DNA of 8,039 bases. It comes from an uncultured Oscillibacter sp. GTDB taxonomy: Bacteria; Bacillota; Clostridia; Oscillospirales; Oscillospiraceae. Below are positions 1 to 7,344 of the stretch, in pieces; the stretch's first letter is position 1; each line of letters opens with the position of its first letter. The translations under genes were made by a program, and so were the position numbers. The notes beneath the pieces are model-generated. The model did not search any database, was not told where the DNA came from, and saw nothing but the letters and a program-made list of their open reading frames with translations. The stretch lies in the NCBI GenBank assembly GCA_910585385.1, contig CAJUDV010000058.1, positions 1 to 8,039 of the forward strand, in the 5' to 3' direction.

Positions 1-3000
1 AGGTCACAGCGGCGGGCGATGTACTCTCTTGCGCGGCGGTCCTTCTTGTCCATGGTTCCGCCGCTGATGCCGTTGGAGGTGACAAAGGCGATCACGCCGC
101 CCGCCCGGACCTTATCAATGGTTTTGGCAAAGAAATAGTCGTGAATGAGAAGATGCTCTTTGTCATAGCGCCGGTCCGCCAGGGAGTAATTTCCAAACGG
201 GACGTTGCCGATGGCGAGGTCAAAGAAGCCGTCTGGGAAGCCGGTTTTCTCAAAGCCCCGGATGGTGATGCTGGCTTTTGGGTAAAGCTGCTGGGCGATC
301 CGGCCCGAAATGCTGTCCAGCTCCACGCCGTAGAGCTTGGATGCCGCCATGCTCTCCGGCAGCATCCCGAAAAAGTTTCCCACACCGCAGGAGGGTTCCA
401 GGATGTTGCCGGTCTTGAAGCCCATATTCCCGACTGCTTCATAGATAGCCCTGACGATAGCCGGTCTGCTGTAATGGGCGTTCAAGGTGGACGTTCGCGC
501 AGAAGCGTATTCCTCCGGGGTGAGCGCCGCCTTCAGCTCCAGAAATTCGTTGGTCCATTCCCCATTGTTTTCGTCAAAAGCCTGGGGCAGACCGCCCCAG
601 CCCACATACCGGGACAGAATCTCCTGTTCGGCAGGGGTGGCGGTGCGGCCCTCCAGCTCAATGGCCTGGAGGGTGTTGATGGCATCCATGTTCATGCGGA
701 ATTTGGCCCGCAGACTGCCCACGCCTAAATTGTCGTCGGTGATGCGGAAATTTTCCGTAGCGGGGGTGGCCTCCGGCTGGGCCTGTTCCGGTTCATCCAC
801 ATGCAGCGTCTCCACGATGATGTCATAGGGCAGGCCGTTCTTATCGCCGGGATAGAGGGTGGCGGTCCCCGGCGCAGGCTCTGGCTTGGTGGTGGTCTCC
901 GGGACCTCCTGCTGGGGGACCTCCGTGGAGAACAGACCGGCGTTGCGCTCGTCGTGGCGTACCGCGTCCTCGAAAAAATCCCTCTCCACCAGCTGATGGC
1001 TCCAGGCGTAAGGGCCGGTGTGGATGCGAATACCCAGGTCCCCTATATGTTCGATTGTGCCGCTTACATCGTGGTCCCCATAGGCGAAGGCCACCTTGTC
1101 CCCCACCTGATAGGACAGCTTCCCCTCCAGATTCACCGGCTCTCTCTGGACCGGCTCATGGGAAAAGCCGTCCAGCTCTTGCAGCCAGAGGGCGCGGAGT
1201 ACCGGCGCGATCTCGTCCCAGGACATGGACAGCCGTGTGTTGAATTTATCCAGGATGTCCACATCCAGGCTGATAGTAGAAGCCAAATAATCCGCAGTAT
1301 CCCCGGTCTCCAGCATCACCGTATCATCCCGTCTGGCAAGGGCCTCCGAAAGCCGCATGGCAAGCCCACGGTTGTTCTCACCGGAGCGAATCCAGCCGGA
1401 GATGTACTCCTTGTCCCGGTCCGTCAGCAGATGGGAGACCAGCACCTCCCGGATGTCGTCATTGACGCTGCCCAGGTCGGCGGGCAGATAGAGGAGCAAG
1501 TGGTTGTTGCGGGGGTCCAGCCGCAGCAGACGTTCAAGGTTTTCCTTGCTCTCGGAGCGAAGCAACGGTATCGGCAGGGCGGGGTCCCGCAGCTGCACAT
1601 CAAACAGGCCGATGACCGCAATCTCAAAGGCAGTATTGTTCAGATAGACCGTATCCCCCAATTTGTAGGGCGGGGCCAGAGGGTCGTGGGGCGGAAGGTC
1701 CGCCGCGCCAATGACATTCTGGATGGCCTGCCAGTCCTCGTCTGAAACGGTGATGTCGATTTCGTGAGCGGCCTCCCCGCTGCCGATGGTGATGGTGTCC
1801 CCCTCGCGGGTGACAGGATGGCCGGACAGGTCGGGGACCTCCGCCTCCTGCTGGGGCTGGGAGAGGACGGGATAGGTCTCGCCGATGATCTCCCGGTGGA
1901 GGCGGTTGCGGAACCCGGACATATCGAAGTACAGCCGCATAAAATCCGTGTCCTGAATGGCTTCCGCCGCCCGGCTGACCGCCGCGTGACCCTCTATCAC
2001 AGCGGTCTCCCGGTCAGAATGTTTGCAGGCGTTTTGATACGGGCCGTCCGTCAGCACAAAATCCCGGACAACAGGCTTATACTTCTCATAGATTTCCCGG
2101 ACAGTGGGCGCGGAAGCGGATTCCTGCTCCGGGACCTGTTCCTCGTTGGAGAGGAACAGATTTTTTTGTACCAGCTGTGCGGCACGGCGCTGCACCTTTG
2201 TCCAGGGGAGGTGCTGGTACTGCCCTATGCCGGGGAGCTGGACGGGGAACATGGGCAGATCGCCGCCGTACTCCTTGCGGAGCCATGCGGCGGTGTCCTT
2301 CTCCCGGCCATGAGCCGTCATGTGCTGCTGCACCCGGCGCTTGCTGTCCGCGTCCCCGTTCCAGGCTTGCAGGGCCGCGTCAATATCCTCCTGGGTGGCC
2401 TCCCGCGCCGGGGCGGGGTCAGGGGCCGGAATGGGAGGCGAGGCCCCCGGTACATGGATGGGCGCAGATTCCTCCGGGGCGGGGGTTTCCGCTTCGCGGG
2501 TGTTCCTGGCTTCATGCTCTATGGAGAGATAGGAGACGGTGCGCCGCTTCCCGTCCGGGCCGATGCTGGAGACCGTCACATCATGGCGGTCCCGGAGCTT
2601 CTGCACATACTCGTCCAGCTTATGGCCGGGGATGCCGCACATGGCCACGCGGCCCAAATCGGGCAAATTGCGTTGGGTGAGCATCAGGTCCAGCTCATGG
2701 GAGGCCACCCGTGCGTCCGGCCCGAACATCTCATAGAAGTCCCCCAGCTGGTACAGCACGATGTCGCCGGGGTGGGCCAGTTTGATTGCGTCATAGTCCT
2801 CCCGGAAGCTCATGCCGGTGGGCATGGGCGGGGGTCCCTCCGGGGCTTCCTCCACTTGGGGAATAGAAAAAGCAGAGGGCGCGTCCGCGCTCTCTGCTTC
2901 CTGGATGATCTCCATCTGCTCCCGCTGGGAGGGAATGACCGGGGGCATGAAACTCAGCTGTAAATCAGCTCCGACATGATAATTTCCTCCGCCTGGGCCT

Positions 3001-4091
3001 TGCAGCTGTTCATCAGGCCCACCCACGCCATTTGGTCGCTGGCCTTCAGCTGTTCCGTGGCCCCCGCCGCCTTCGCCAGCTGGGGCATCATGCTCTCCAG
3101 ACGGCTGTTGGCTGTGTCCTCGATCTCCAGACAGTGGCTGAACAGGGTCCCGTCCATTGTCATGGTCCCCCACAGGACCGGGCGGTGTTCCTTCAAGTAC
3201 CGCAGGCGCATCCTCCCGTACTTGCCCAGGTCCCGGTCCGGCTGTTCCGGCAGGGCCACGTTCGGGAACAGGTAATCCCCCATTTGGGTGTAGGTCAGGT
3301 TGTTCTCCATGCTCCGCACTCCTTTCCGCGCCTTTCGTGCGCTCATACTGTTTGACGGCCCTTTCGATCTGCCGCAGCACTTGTTCGCTGGACTGGCTGA
3401 CCGCCATGCCCAGGGCGGTCACGGCGTCCCTGGTGTTGAAATCGAAAATGCTCAGAAAATCTTCGTGTTGGAAGTAGTTTTCCGGTTCCAAACCACAGCG
3501 GGACATCAAGGCATAGGTGATGCTGACGGCGGCGGCGCTTCGGAACGCCACTTCGACGTTGAGTTCATCATACTCCTCCAGAAAGGAGCCGTCAACGATA
3601 TGGAGGATGTCGTACTGATGGTCGGTCCAGTATTCTTCCGCCAGCTGTACGGCGATCTGCTCCAGCTGGTCCAGAAGGCCGTTCGCGCCGGAGACCTCAA
3701 AGCGGTCCTCCAGCGCCGCCGTCACCGCGTCCTGATGTTCCTCCCGGTACTGCCAGAGGTTGGGATTCAGCGCCTTTTCATCCTTCCGGTCTGTATCGGC
3801 AACGTCGAACACATAGCGCAGAACGGGCTTGCCCCGGCTGTTGTCAAGAAGCGCGATGCCCCTGGAGCCGCGCCGGATGTGGCGGCGCATCCGCTGATTC
3901 CAGAAGTCCCACTCCGCGCAGGCGGTGGCTTCGGGCCGCTGGGTATAGATCATCAGCTGCTCCGGGAAGGGATATTTGTAGAGACGGCCAGCCGTGGCGA
4001 GAAAGGCCGTCCACTCCTGATAGCTGCTTGTGACCTGTCTGGCAGCGTTGTCCGCCATTTGCAGAGCTGATTGGATGTTGTTATTTCCCAT
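1..4091 (-). CDS. Giant ICE DNA methylase/helicase-type protein, N-terminal 1363 residues
   Basis: A single minus-strand frame runs without a stop from the ATG at 4091 through the left edge. Residues 20-90 are ArdC-like (IYTQRPEATA, RRHIRRGSRGIALL, then YVFDVADT). Residues about 100-250 are mainly helical. Residues 254-380 are a Gly/Pro/Asp/His-rich linker that shares its DNA with tnpV. Residues 428-523 resemble MutS domain I, with HPGDIVLYQLGDFYEMFGPD and the mismatch-contacting pattern F452-Y453-E454. A second Pro/Ala linker follows, then a region with LPWTKVQRRAAQL (about 600). At 995-1045 is VGDKVAFAYGDHDVSGTI. From about 1160 the methylase region begins (SRYVGWGGLPQAF), with motif I E1232-P-S-C-G-V-G and motif IV N1296-V-P-F. 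The known family continues into an SNF2/DEAD-type helicase; that part would lie left of the window. Such proteins are typical of Tn1549-like elements; substrate and activity are unproven. The start is set by GGAGG at 4101-4105 and overlaps TTRAP by 11 bases. Confidence 0.88.
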   Translation of the reverse strand, partial: MGNNNIQSALQMADNAARQVTSSYQEWTAFLATAGRLYKYPFPEQLMIYTQRPEATACAEWDFWNQRMRRHIRRGSRGIALLDNSRGKPVLRYVFDVADTDRKDEKALNPNLWQYREEHQDAVTAALEDRFEVSGANGLLDQLEQIAVQLAEEYWTDHQYDILHIVDGSFLEEYDELNVEVAFRSAAAVSITYALMSRCGLEPENYFQHEDFLSIFDFNTRDAVTALGMAVSQSSEQVLRQIERAVKQYERTKGAERSAEHGEQPDLHPNGGLPVPERGPAGTAGPGPGQVREDAPAVLEGTPPGPVGDHDNGRDPVQPLSGDRGHSQQPSGEHDAPAGEGGGGHGTAEGQRPNGVGGPDEQLQGPGGGNYHVGADLQLSFMPPVIPSQREQMEIIQEAESADAPSAFSIPQVEEAPEGPPPMPTGMSFREDYDAIKLAHPGDIVLYQLGDFYEMFGPDARVASHELDLMLTQRNLPDLGRVAMCGIPGHKLDEYVQKLRDRHDVTVSSIGPDGKRRTVSYLSIEHEARNTREAETPAPEESAPIHVPGASPPIPAPDPAPAREATQEDIDAALQAWNGDADSKRRVQQHMTAHGREKDTAAWLRKEYGGDLPMFPVQLPGIGQYQHLPWTKVQRRAAQLVQKNLFLSNEEQVPEQESASAPTVREIYEKYKPVVRDFVLTDGPYQNACKHSDRETAVIEGHAAVSRAAEAIQDTDFMRLYFDMSGFRNRLHREIIGETYPVLSQPQQEAEVPDLSGHPVTREGDTITIGSGEAAHEIDITVSDEDWQAIQNVIGAADLPPHDPLAPPYKLGDTVYLNNTAFEIAVIGLFDVQLRDPALPIPLLRSESKENLERLLRLDPRNNHLLLYLPADLGSVNDDIREVLVSHLLTDRDKEYISGWIRSGENNRGLAMRLSEALARRDDTVMLETGDTADYLASTISLDVDILDKFNTRLSMSWDEIAPVLRALWLQELDGFSHEPVQREPVNLEGKLSYQVGDKVAFAYGDHDVSGTIEHIGDLGIRIHTGPYAWSHQLVERDFFEDAVRHDERNAGLFSTEVPQQEVPETTTKPEPAPGTATLYPGDKNGLPYDIIVETLHVDEPEQAQPEATPATENFRITDDNLGVGSLRAKFRMNMDAINTLQAIELEGRTATPAEQEILSRYVGWGGLPQAFDENNGEWTNEFLELKAALTPEEYASARTSTLNAHYSRPAIVRAIYEAVGNMGFKTGNILEPSCGVGNFFGMLPESMAASKLYGVELDSISGRIAQQLYPKASITIRGFEKTGFPDGFFDLAIGNVPFGNYSLADRRYDKEHLLIHDYFFAKTIDKVRAGGVIAFVTSNGISGGTMDKKDRRAREYIARRCD
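2954..3310 (-). CDS. tnpV: TnpV family transposon-encoded protein, nested in another frame of the giant gene
   Basis: This encodes a 118-residue soluble protein. The sequence NLTYTQMGDYLFPNVALPEQ, then GKYGRMRLRYLKEHRP, TEQLKASDQMAWVGLMNSC and EEIIMSELIYS, follows the TnpV family pattern from end to end, so the protein appears complete. TnpV is known from Tn4451-type and Tn1549-like elements; its function is unknown. I chose the ATG at 3310 because AAAGGAG (3319-3325) is placed 8 bases upstream. The frame is open to an ATG at 3346, but that lacks a ribosome binding site and precedes the family start. The whole gene lies inside the giant methylase frame on the same strand, shifted by one base, so both frames are open across its length. 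Its TGA is 5 bases before Met382 of the giant frame. Family-like residues throughout suggest this is the frame selection acts on. Confidence 0.8.
   Translation of the reverse strand: MENNLTYTQMGDYLFPNVALPEQPDRDLGKYGRMRLRYLKEHRPVLWGTMTMDGTLFSHCLEIEDTANSRLESMMPQLAKAAGATEQLKASDQMAWVGLMNSCKAQAEEIIMSELIYS
3319..3325 (-). promoter_or_regulatory. Internal ribosome binding site for nested tnpV
   Basis: AAAGGAG on the minus strand lies 8 bases upstream of the tnpV ATG, inside the giant gene's coding sequence (its Lys-Gly-Ala-Glu-Arg-Ser codons, near residue 257). A canonical site at ideal spacing in the middle of another reading frame is strong evidence that tnpV is translated separately. Confidence 0.7.
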
Positions 4092-4320
4092 AGGCAGGGT
4101 CCTCCGGGTCAAAGTCGGGGATCAGGTCAAGGGCAGCGAAGGCCGTGTCGTCCATGCCGCGCAGCTTGCCCATGGCGCTGTCCGTCAGGTCCCGCAGCTC
4201 CGTCTCATCCGGTTCCAGGTAGCGGCGCATATCCTCCAGGGCGGCGATGGTCCCCAGGCGTGTGCCGCCTCCGCTGTAAATGCAGACCAGATTTTTCTCC
4301 TCAAACGTCAGCTCAGTCAT
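4081..4320 (-). CDS. Transposon-transfer assisting protein (TTRAP family)
   Basis: This encodes a small acidic protein of 79 residues. The opening FEEKNLVCIYSGGGTRLGTI, then LEDMRRYLEPDETELRDLTD, LRGMDDTAFAALDL and IPDFDPED, match what I know of the putative transposon-transfer assisting family, named for its location in Tn1549-like elements. There are no membrane segments, no catalytic motif and no zinc cysteines. It is probably a mostly helical adaptor, but its molecular role is unknown. The start is secure: AAAAGGAG (4328-4335) lies 7 bases upstream of the ATG, within the last codons of the preceding gene, and there is only one base between that gene's TAA and this ATG. Its own 3' end overlaps the next gene by 11 bases. 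TnpW was considered as an alternative and rejected because its sequence pattern differs. Confidence 0.8.
   Translation of the reverse strand: MTELTFEEKNLVCIYSGGGTRLGTIAALEDMRRYLEPDETELRDLTDSAMGKLRGMDDTAFAALDLIPDFDPEDPAYGK
4101..4105 (-). promoter_or_regulatory. Ribosome binding site of the giant gene
   Basis: GGAGG on the minus strand lies 9 bases upstream of the ATG at 4091-4089, inside the 3' end of the TTRAP gene. It decides the start of the giant frame and shows that its translation is coupled to TTRAP. Confidence 0.7.
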
Positions 4321-4321
4321 A

Positions 4322-7288
4322 TTATCGCTCCTTTTCCGCGCTCTTTTTCGGCGCTGTCTTTTTTCTGCCCTGCTGGGGCGGGGCGGCGTTCAGCTTTGCC
4401 AGGACGGATTTTTTCTCCCCCTGCTCCCGGCGCTGGGCCTCGGCCAAATCCGTGAGGGAAATGGGCTGGCCGGACCGGGCCTGCTGCTCCAGCTCCGCGA
4501 CGGTGGCCTTGGGACCGTTGTTGATGATGCCGTCGATCATCCCCAAATCGTCCTCCAGAGACATCTCCGCGTTTTTCAGATAATTCTCCGGCTGGATGAA
4601 GTCCGGCAGCTGCTTGAAGCCGTAGCTGTCGCAGTAGTGACAGGTTAGCACACCGTCCAGCCGGATGGCAATGATGTCGCTAACGGACATGGACGGACGC
4701 TGGTAGTCCGCCGGGTGGTCGTTATTGAATACATACCACAGCCGTTCCAGGGCCTCGTCCGCGCTGTTCACTTCGGATAACGGGGCGGTGTAGGCCAGAT
4801 CGTAATTGCCACGCTCCACCTTGCGGCCAATGGAGTTCAGCCAGTCCAGGGATTCATAGCGAATATCCCGCAGGGAATCATCGCCGTCGAGCTTCACCTG
4901 ATAAATGGCAAAGCAGTCCCCGCCGTGGTTGAGAAAAGCCCGCTCCCGGTCCTCCTGCCGGTCCATGCGGTCCGCCACAGCCTGCCGAAAGTCCGGGCTG
5001 GCCTCCCATTCCTCGCGGGGGACGGCGAACATCACGCCCTCCGGCTGTTCCATCAGGTCCTCCCGGTCAAAGACCATCTCCGGGGCCTCGCCGGTCCGCA
5101 CCATGTAGACGGTCATATCCCGGTCCACCAGCTCCGCCCCCCGCTCCCTGGACAGGGGCAGGAGGTCCGTCCCCGAATAGCCCAGCTCCGCCAGACCGTC
5201 CAGCGTCATGGAGCTGTCCGGCATGGGGTAATCGTCCAGTGTCGTGTCCGGCTGGACGGCATCCTCCTGGGTGAAATGCTCCCGCAGTTCCTCCAGGACT
5301 TCCATGGGGGCGAGGTCAACGGCCAGTGTGCCGATCTCCTCCGTCCTTCGGATATGCTCCACAACGTCCGTGATGGAGAGGCCGGGGGAATCCAGCTGTC
5401 CGCCGTTGAGCTGGGCCATGTCGTGCTTGGTGTAAAGCGTGTAGTCCCAGCCCCCGTCACTGGCTTGGATATGGAGGTATACGGAATCATCCAGAAGGTA
5501 GAGAGCTTCGTCCGGCTGCTCCGGGGGCGCGGGGACATCCGGGGCTGTCTGTACCGGGTCAGCCTGCTCCGGCGCGGGGGGCAGTTCAAAGTCCGGCTGG
5601 CGCATATCCCGCAGGGTGAACGTCCCGGCCTCCAGCCCAGCCACTACACGCTGACACTCGGCTGCGGTCCCTGTAAAAACCAGCTTGTAGGGGGTCAGCT
5701 GGTCATTCTGCTTCCGGTACGTCTGGACCGCGCTGCGGTCAACCGTACTGCCAGCGCCGAAAATCGGTTCAATTTTACAGACGAGGGCGGCGTCCCACTG
5801 ATCGCTCAATTTCTCCAGCCGGTCACGGAGGTCGGCGGTAACGGGCAGCTCGGCACGTTGAGCGGCATCCTCCAGAATGTCGCGGAAGCTGGAAAAAGAA
5901 CCGTTCAGCATGGAGGGCAGCAGGGCCTCCGCCATGTTCTCTTTCTCCCGCAGTTCGGCATTGTTGGGCAGGGGAAGCAGATGGGCCTCCTGCAACTCCG
6001 CCAGATAGCCGCACAGGTCGGAGACAAACTTCTCCGGGGTGTCGGCCAGCTCCGCCGCTGGCGCGGTCCGCTCCTGGGCCAGCCCATCCAGCCGTTCCAG
6101 CATGGCCTTGGCGGTCATCAGGCTGTTATGTTCCACAAGATAGGTCAGCGGGCCGCGAACGCCGTCAAAATAGCCGGTCTGCATTTCCGCCGCAAGGTCG
6201 GCTATGGACTGCTCTCTGGGGTCCAGCGTGAAGGGACGCTCCAGAATCCCCGTCTGATGGAGCTGGTCCATGTAGTCGTACAGGTCGGCGGCAAACTGCT
6301 CCAGCGTATCGGGTCCGGCCTGCTCCGGCTGGGCGGCGAGGTCAATGCCCCGCTCCTTGCAAATCTCGGCAAAGTGCCTGTCGATGGTACTGATAAGGCC
6401 GCTGACGGTCTTGGTGATGGTCTCCAGGCTGGCTTTCAGCTCCGGCAGAGACTTGTCTCTGCTCCATCCGGCGATATAGCCCATGGAATTGGCGCTGGTG
6501 TCGATGCCGTAATACTGGCAGACGGCGAAGGACACGCTCTCGGCCTCCACCTCCATGGTGCTTTTGTCCTTGGCCTTGGGTGGGTCCTTGTCTGTGTTCC
6601 CGGCAGCGGCGGAGAGGCGGTTCTTCTCCCGGTCATGGAGGACCGCGTGGCCGATCTCATGGACAGTGGCGCACACCGTCTGTACCTGGCTCATGCCCTC
6701 CCGGATGGAGATGGTCTGCTTGGTGAAGCTGCACACACCGTCCGTATTGGGTTCCAGCGGAGCAAAGGAGATGGGCATGGGGGACGTGCGCCGCAGGGCC
6801 TCCATGAACGCCTCATACTGCTGCACATCGCCGGTCAGGCCGGTGGCGAGGCTGGGGAGCGGCTTGCCCTCCGTCTGGTCGGCGGTAAAGACCTTCACCG
6901 GCTTGAACAGGGGGATTTCCACGGTTTTTTCATCTATGATGATGTTGCCGTCCCGGTCCAGCACCGGGGCCTTGGTGTCCGGGTCCAGCCGCATCTCCTC
7001 GATCTTCTTTTTCAGAGGCGTGGGGGCGATGATGGTCAGGCCCTTCTCGCCCTTTTTCACATGCCGCCCGAACTGCTTCCACTTGTTGAAGCCAGCGGCG
7101 GGCATGGAGGCGTGGGGCCGCTGCATGTGAATCAGGATGGTGTTATTGACGGAATAGCTGTGGAACCGGGACATGGTGCGGAGGTAGTCAAAATACCGCT
7201 CACTCTGGAACAGGTCCTGGATATTCTGTTCAATGCTTGAAACAATTTCCTTGACCCGTTCCCGGTTGCTGGGCTTCTGGTCTGCCAC
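4322..7288 (-). CDS. ArdC-like / zincin metallopeptidase / YodL multidomain ICE protein
   Basis: This is a 988-residue cytoplasmic protein with a GTG start and a strong ribosome binding site. Residues 20-90 resemble the ArdC N-terminal ssDNA-binding domain (IHMQRP, then FNKWKQFGRHVKKGEKG). Residues 205-262 form a gluzincin-like metallopeptidase site with H210-E211-I-G-H214 and downstream glutamates E246/E248/E250 as candidates for the third zinc ligand (MEVEAESVSFAVCQYYGID), as in the ArdC/ImmA-IrrE group. Two copies of an alpha-helical unit follow (329-386 and 418-474). After a Pro/Glu linker (about 567-592) comes a region of beta-type segments (593-770). A YodL-type domain occupies about 790-897 (CFAIYQVK, YVFNNDHPADY, SMSVSDIIAI, YCDSYGF). 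A DUF4316-like stretch follows (YLKNAEMSLEDDLGMIDGI), then a Lys-rich tail (957-988). No signal peptide or membrane segment is visible. ArdC proteins are known as antirestriction and ssDNA-binding factors; that this one protects incoming element DNA, and whether the peptidase is active, is inference. TTRAP follows after one base. Confidence 0.85.
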   Translation of the reverse strand: MADQKPSNRERVKEIVSSIEQNIQDLFQSERYFDYLRTMSRFHSYSVNNTILIHMQRPHASMPAAGFNKWKQFGRHVKKGEKGLTIIAPTPLKKKIEEMRLDPDTKAPVLDRDGNIIIDEKTVEIPLFKPVKVFTADQTEGKPLPSLATGLTGDVQQYEAFMEALRRTSPMPISFAPLEPNTDGVCSFTKQTISIREGMSQVQTVCATVHEIGHAVLHDREKNRLSAAAGNTDKDPPKAKDKSTMEVEAESVSFAVCQYYGIDTSANSMGYIAGWSRDKSLPELKASLETITKTVSGLISTIDRHFAEICKERGIDLAAQPEQAGPDTLEQFAADLYDYMDQLHQTGILERPFTLDPREQSIADLAAEMQTGYFDGVRGPLTYLVEHNSLMTAKAMLERLDGLAQERTAPAAELADTPEKFVSDLCGYLAELQEAHLLPLPNNAELREKENMAEALLPSMLNGSFSSFRDILEDAAQRAELPVTADLRDRLEKLSDQWDAALVCKIEPIFGAGSTVDRSAVQTYRKQNDQLTPYKLVFTGTAAECQRVVAGLEAGTFTLRDMRQPDFELPPAPEQADPVQTAPDVPAPPEQPDEALYLLDDSVYLHIQASDGGWDYTLYTKHDMAQLNGGQLDSPGLSITDVVEHIRRTEEIGTLAVDLAPMEVLEELREHFTQEDAVQPDTTLDDYPMPDSSMTLDGLAELGYSGTDLLPLSRERGAELVDRDMTVYMVRTGEAPEMVFDREDLMEQPEGVMFAVPREEWEASPDFRQAVADRMDRQEDRERAFLNHGGDCFAIYQVKLDGDDSLRDIRYESLDWLNSIGRKVERGNYDLAYTAPLSEVNSADEALERLWYVFNNDHPADYQRPSMSVSDIIAIRLDGVLTCHYCDSYGFKQLPDFIQPENYLKNAEMSLEDDLGMIDGIINNGPKATVAELEQQARSGQPISLTDLAEAQRREQGEKKSVLAKLNAAPPQQGRKKTAPKKSAEKER
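5867..6304 (-). repeat. Protein-level tandem duplication inside the 988-residue protein
   Basis: Residues 329-386 and 418-474 align end to end with nearly the same spacing. EQFAADLYDYMDQLHQTGIL matches EKFVSDLCGYLAELQEAHLL, and the following AAEMQTGYFDGVRGPLTYLVE matches LPSMLNGSFSSFRDILED. The copies are offset by 89 residues and have diverged strongly at the DNA level, so this is an old domain duplication, not a recent DNA repeat. Each copy is predicted by eye to be helical. Function is unknown. Confidence 0.6.
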
Positions 7289-7297
7289 GGCAAAAAA

Positions 7298-7305
7298 CTC
7301 CTTTC
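7298..7305 (-). promoter_or_regulatory. Ribosome binding site that fixes a GTG start
   Basis: GAAAGGAG on the minus strand sits 9 bases upstream of the GTG at 7288-7286. It is near-perfectly complementary to the 16S rRNA 3' end. It supports GTG at 7288 as the start although no ATG is available nearby in that frame. Confidence 0.75.
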
Positions 7306-7344
7306 AAAGTAATAATTCCGCAAATAGAACGCAATTTCAGCCCT

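Noticed and set aside
92..442. 116-codon minus-strand frame at the left edge
   Set aside because: This is out of frame with the methylase motifs I and IV, which are read in the giant frame over the same bases.
2160..2168. Run of seven A on the minus strand as a possible programmed frameshift site in the giant gene
   Set aside because: The giant frame continues with sensible family-like sequence on both sides. I saw no downstream stem or alternative product that would call for a shift.
2954..3346. Longer tnpV starting at 3346
   Set aside because: There is no ribosome binding site before this ATG, and the first 12 residues do not belong to the family. The ATG at 3310 has AAAGGAG at 8 bases.
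2946..4091. Reading the left half as two separate genes, one ending near tnpV and another starting at 2948
   Set aside because: The frame is the same on both sides and has no stop between 4091 and 2946, so a single frame is what the sequence shows. Internal initiation at 2948 is kept only as a finding.
4925..7240. Plus-strand open frame of 771 codons, plus similar ones at 141-728, 801-1745, 1764-2963 and 3300-4070
   Set aside because: All lie exactly antisense and codon-aligned to recognised minus-strand proteins. They stay open because these GC-rich genes rarely use TTA, CTA or TCA codons. The translations look like no family and lack ribosome binding sites.
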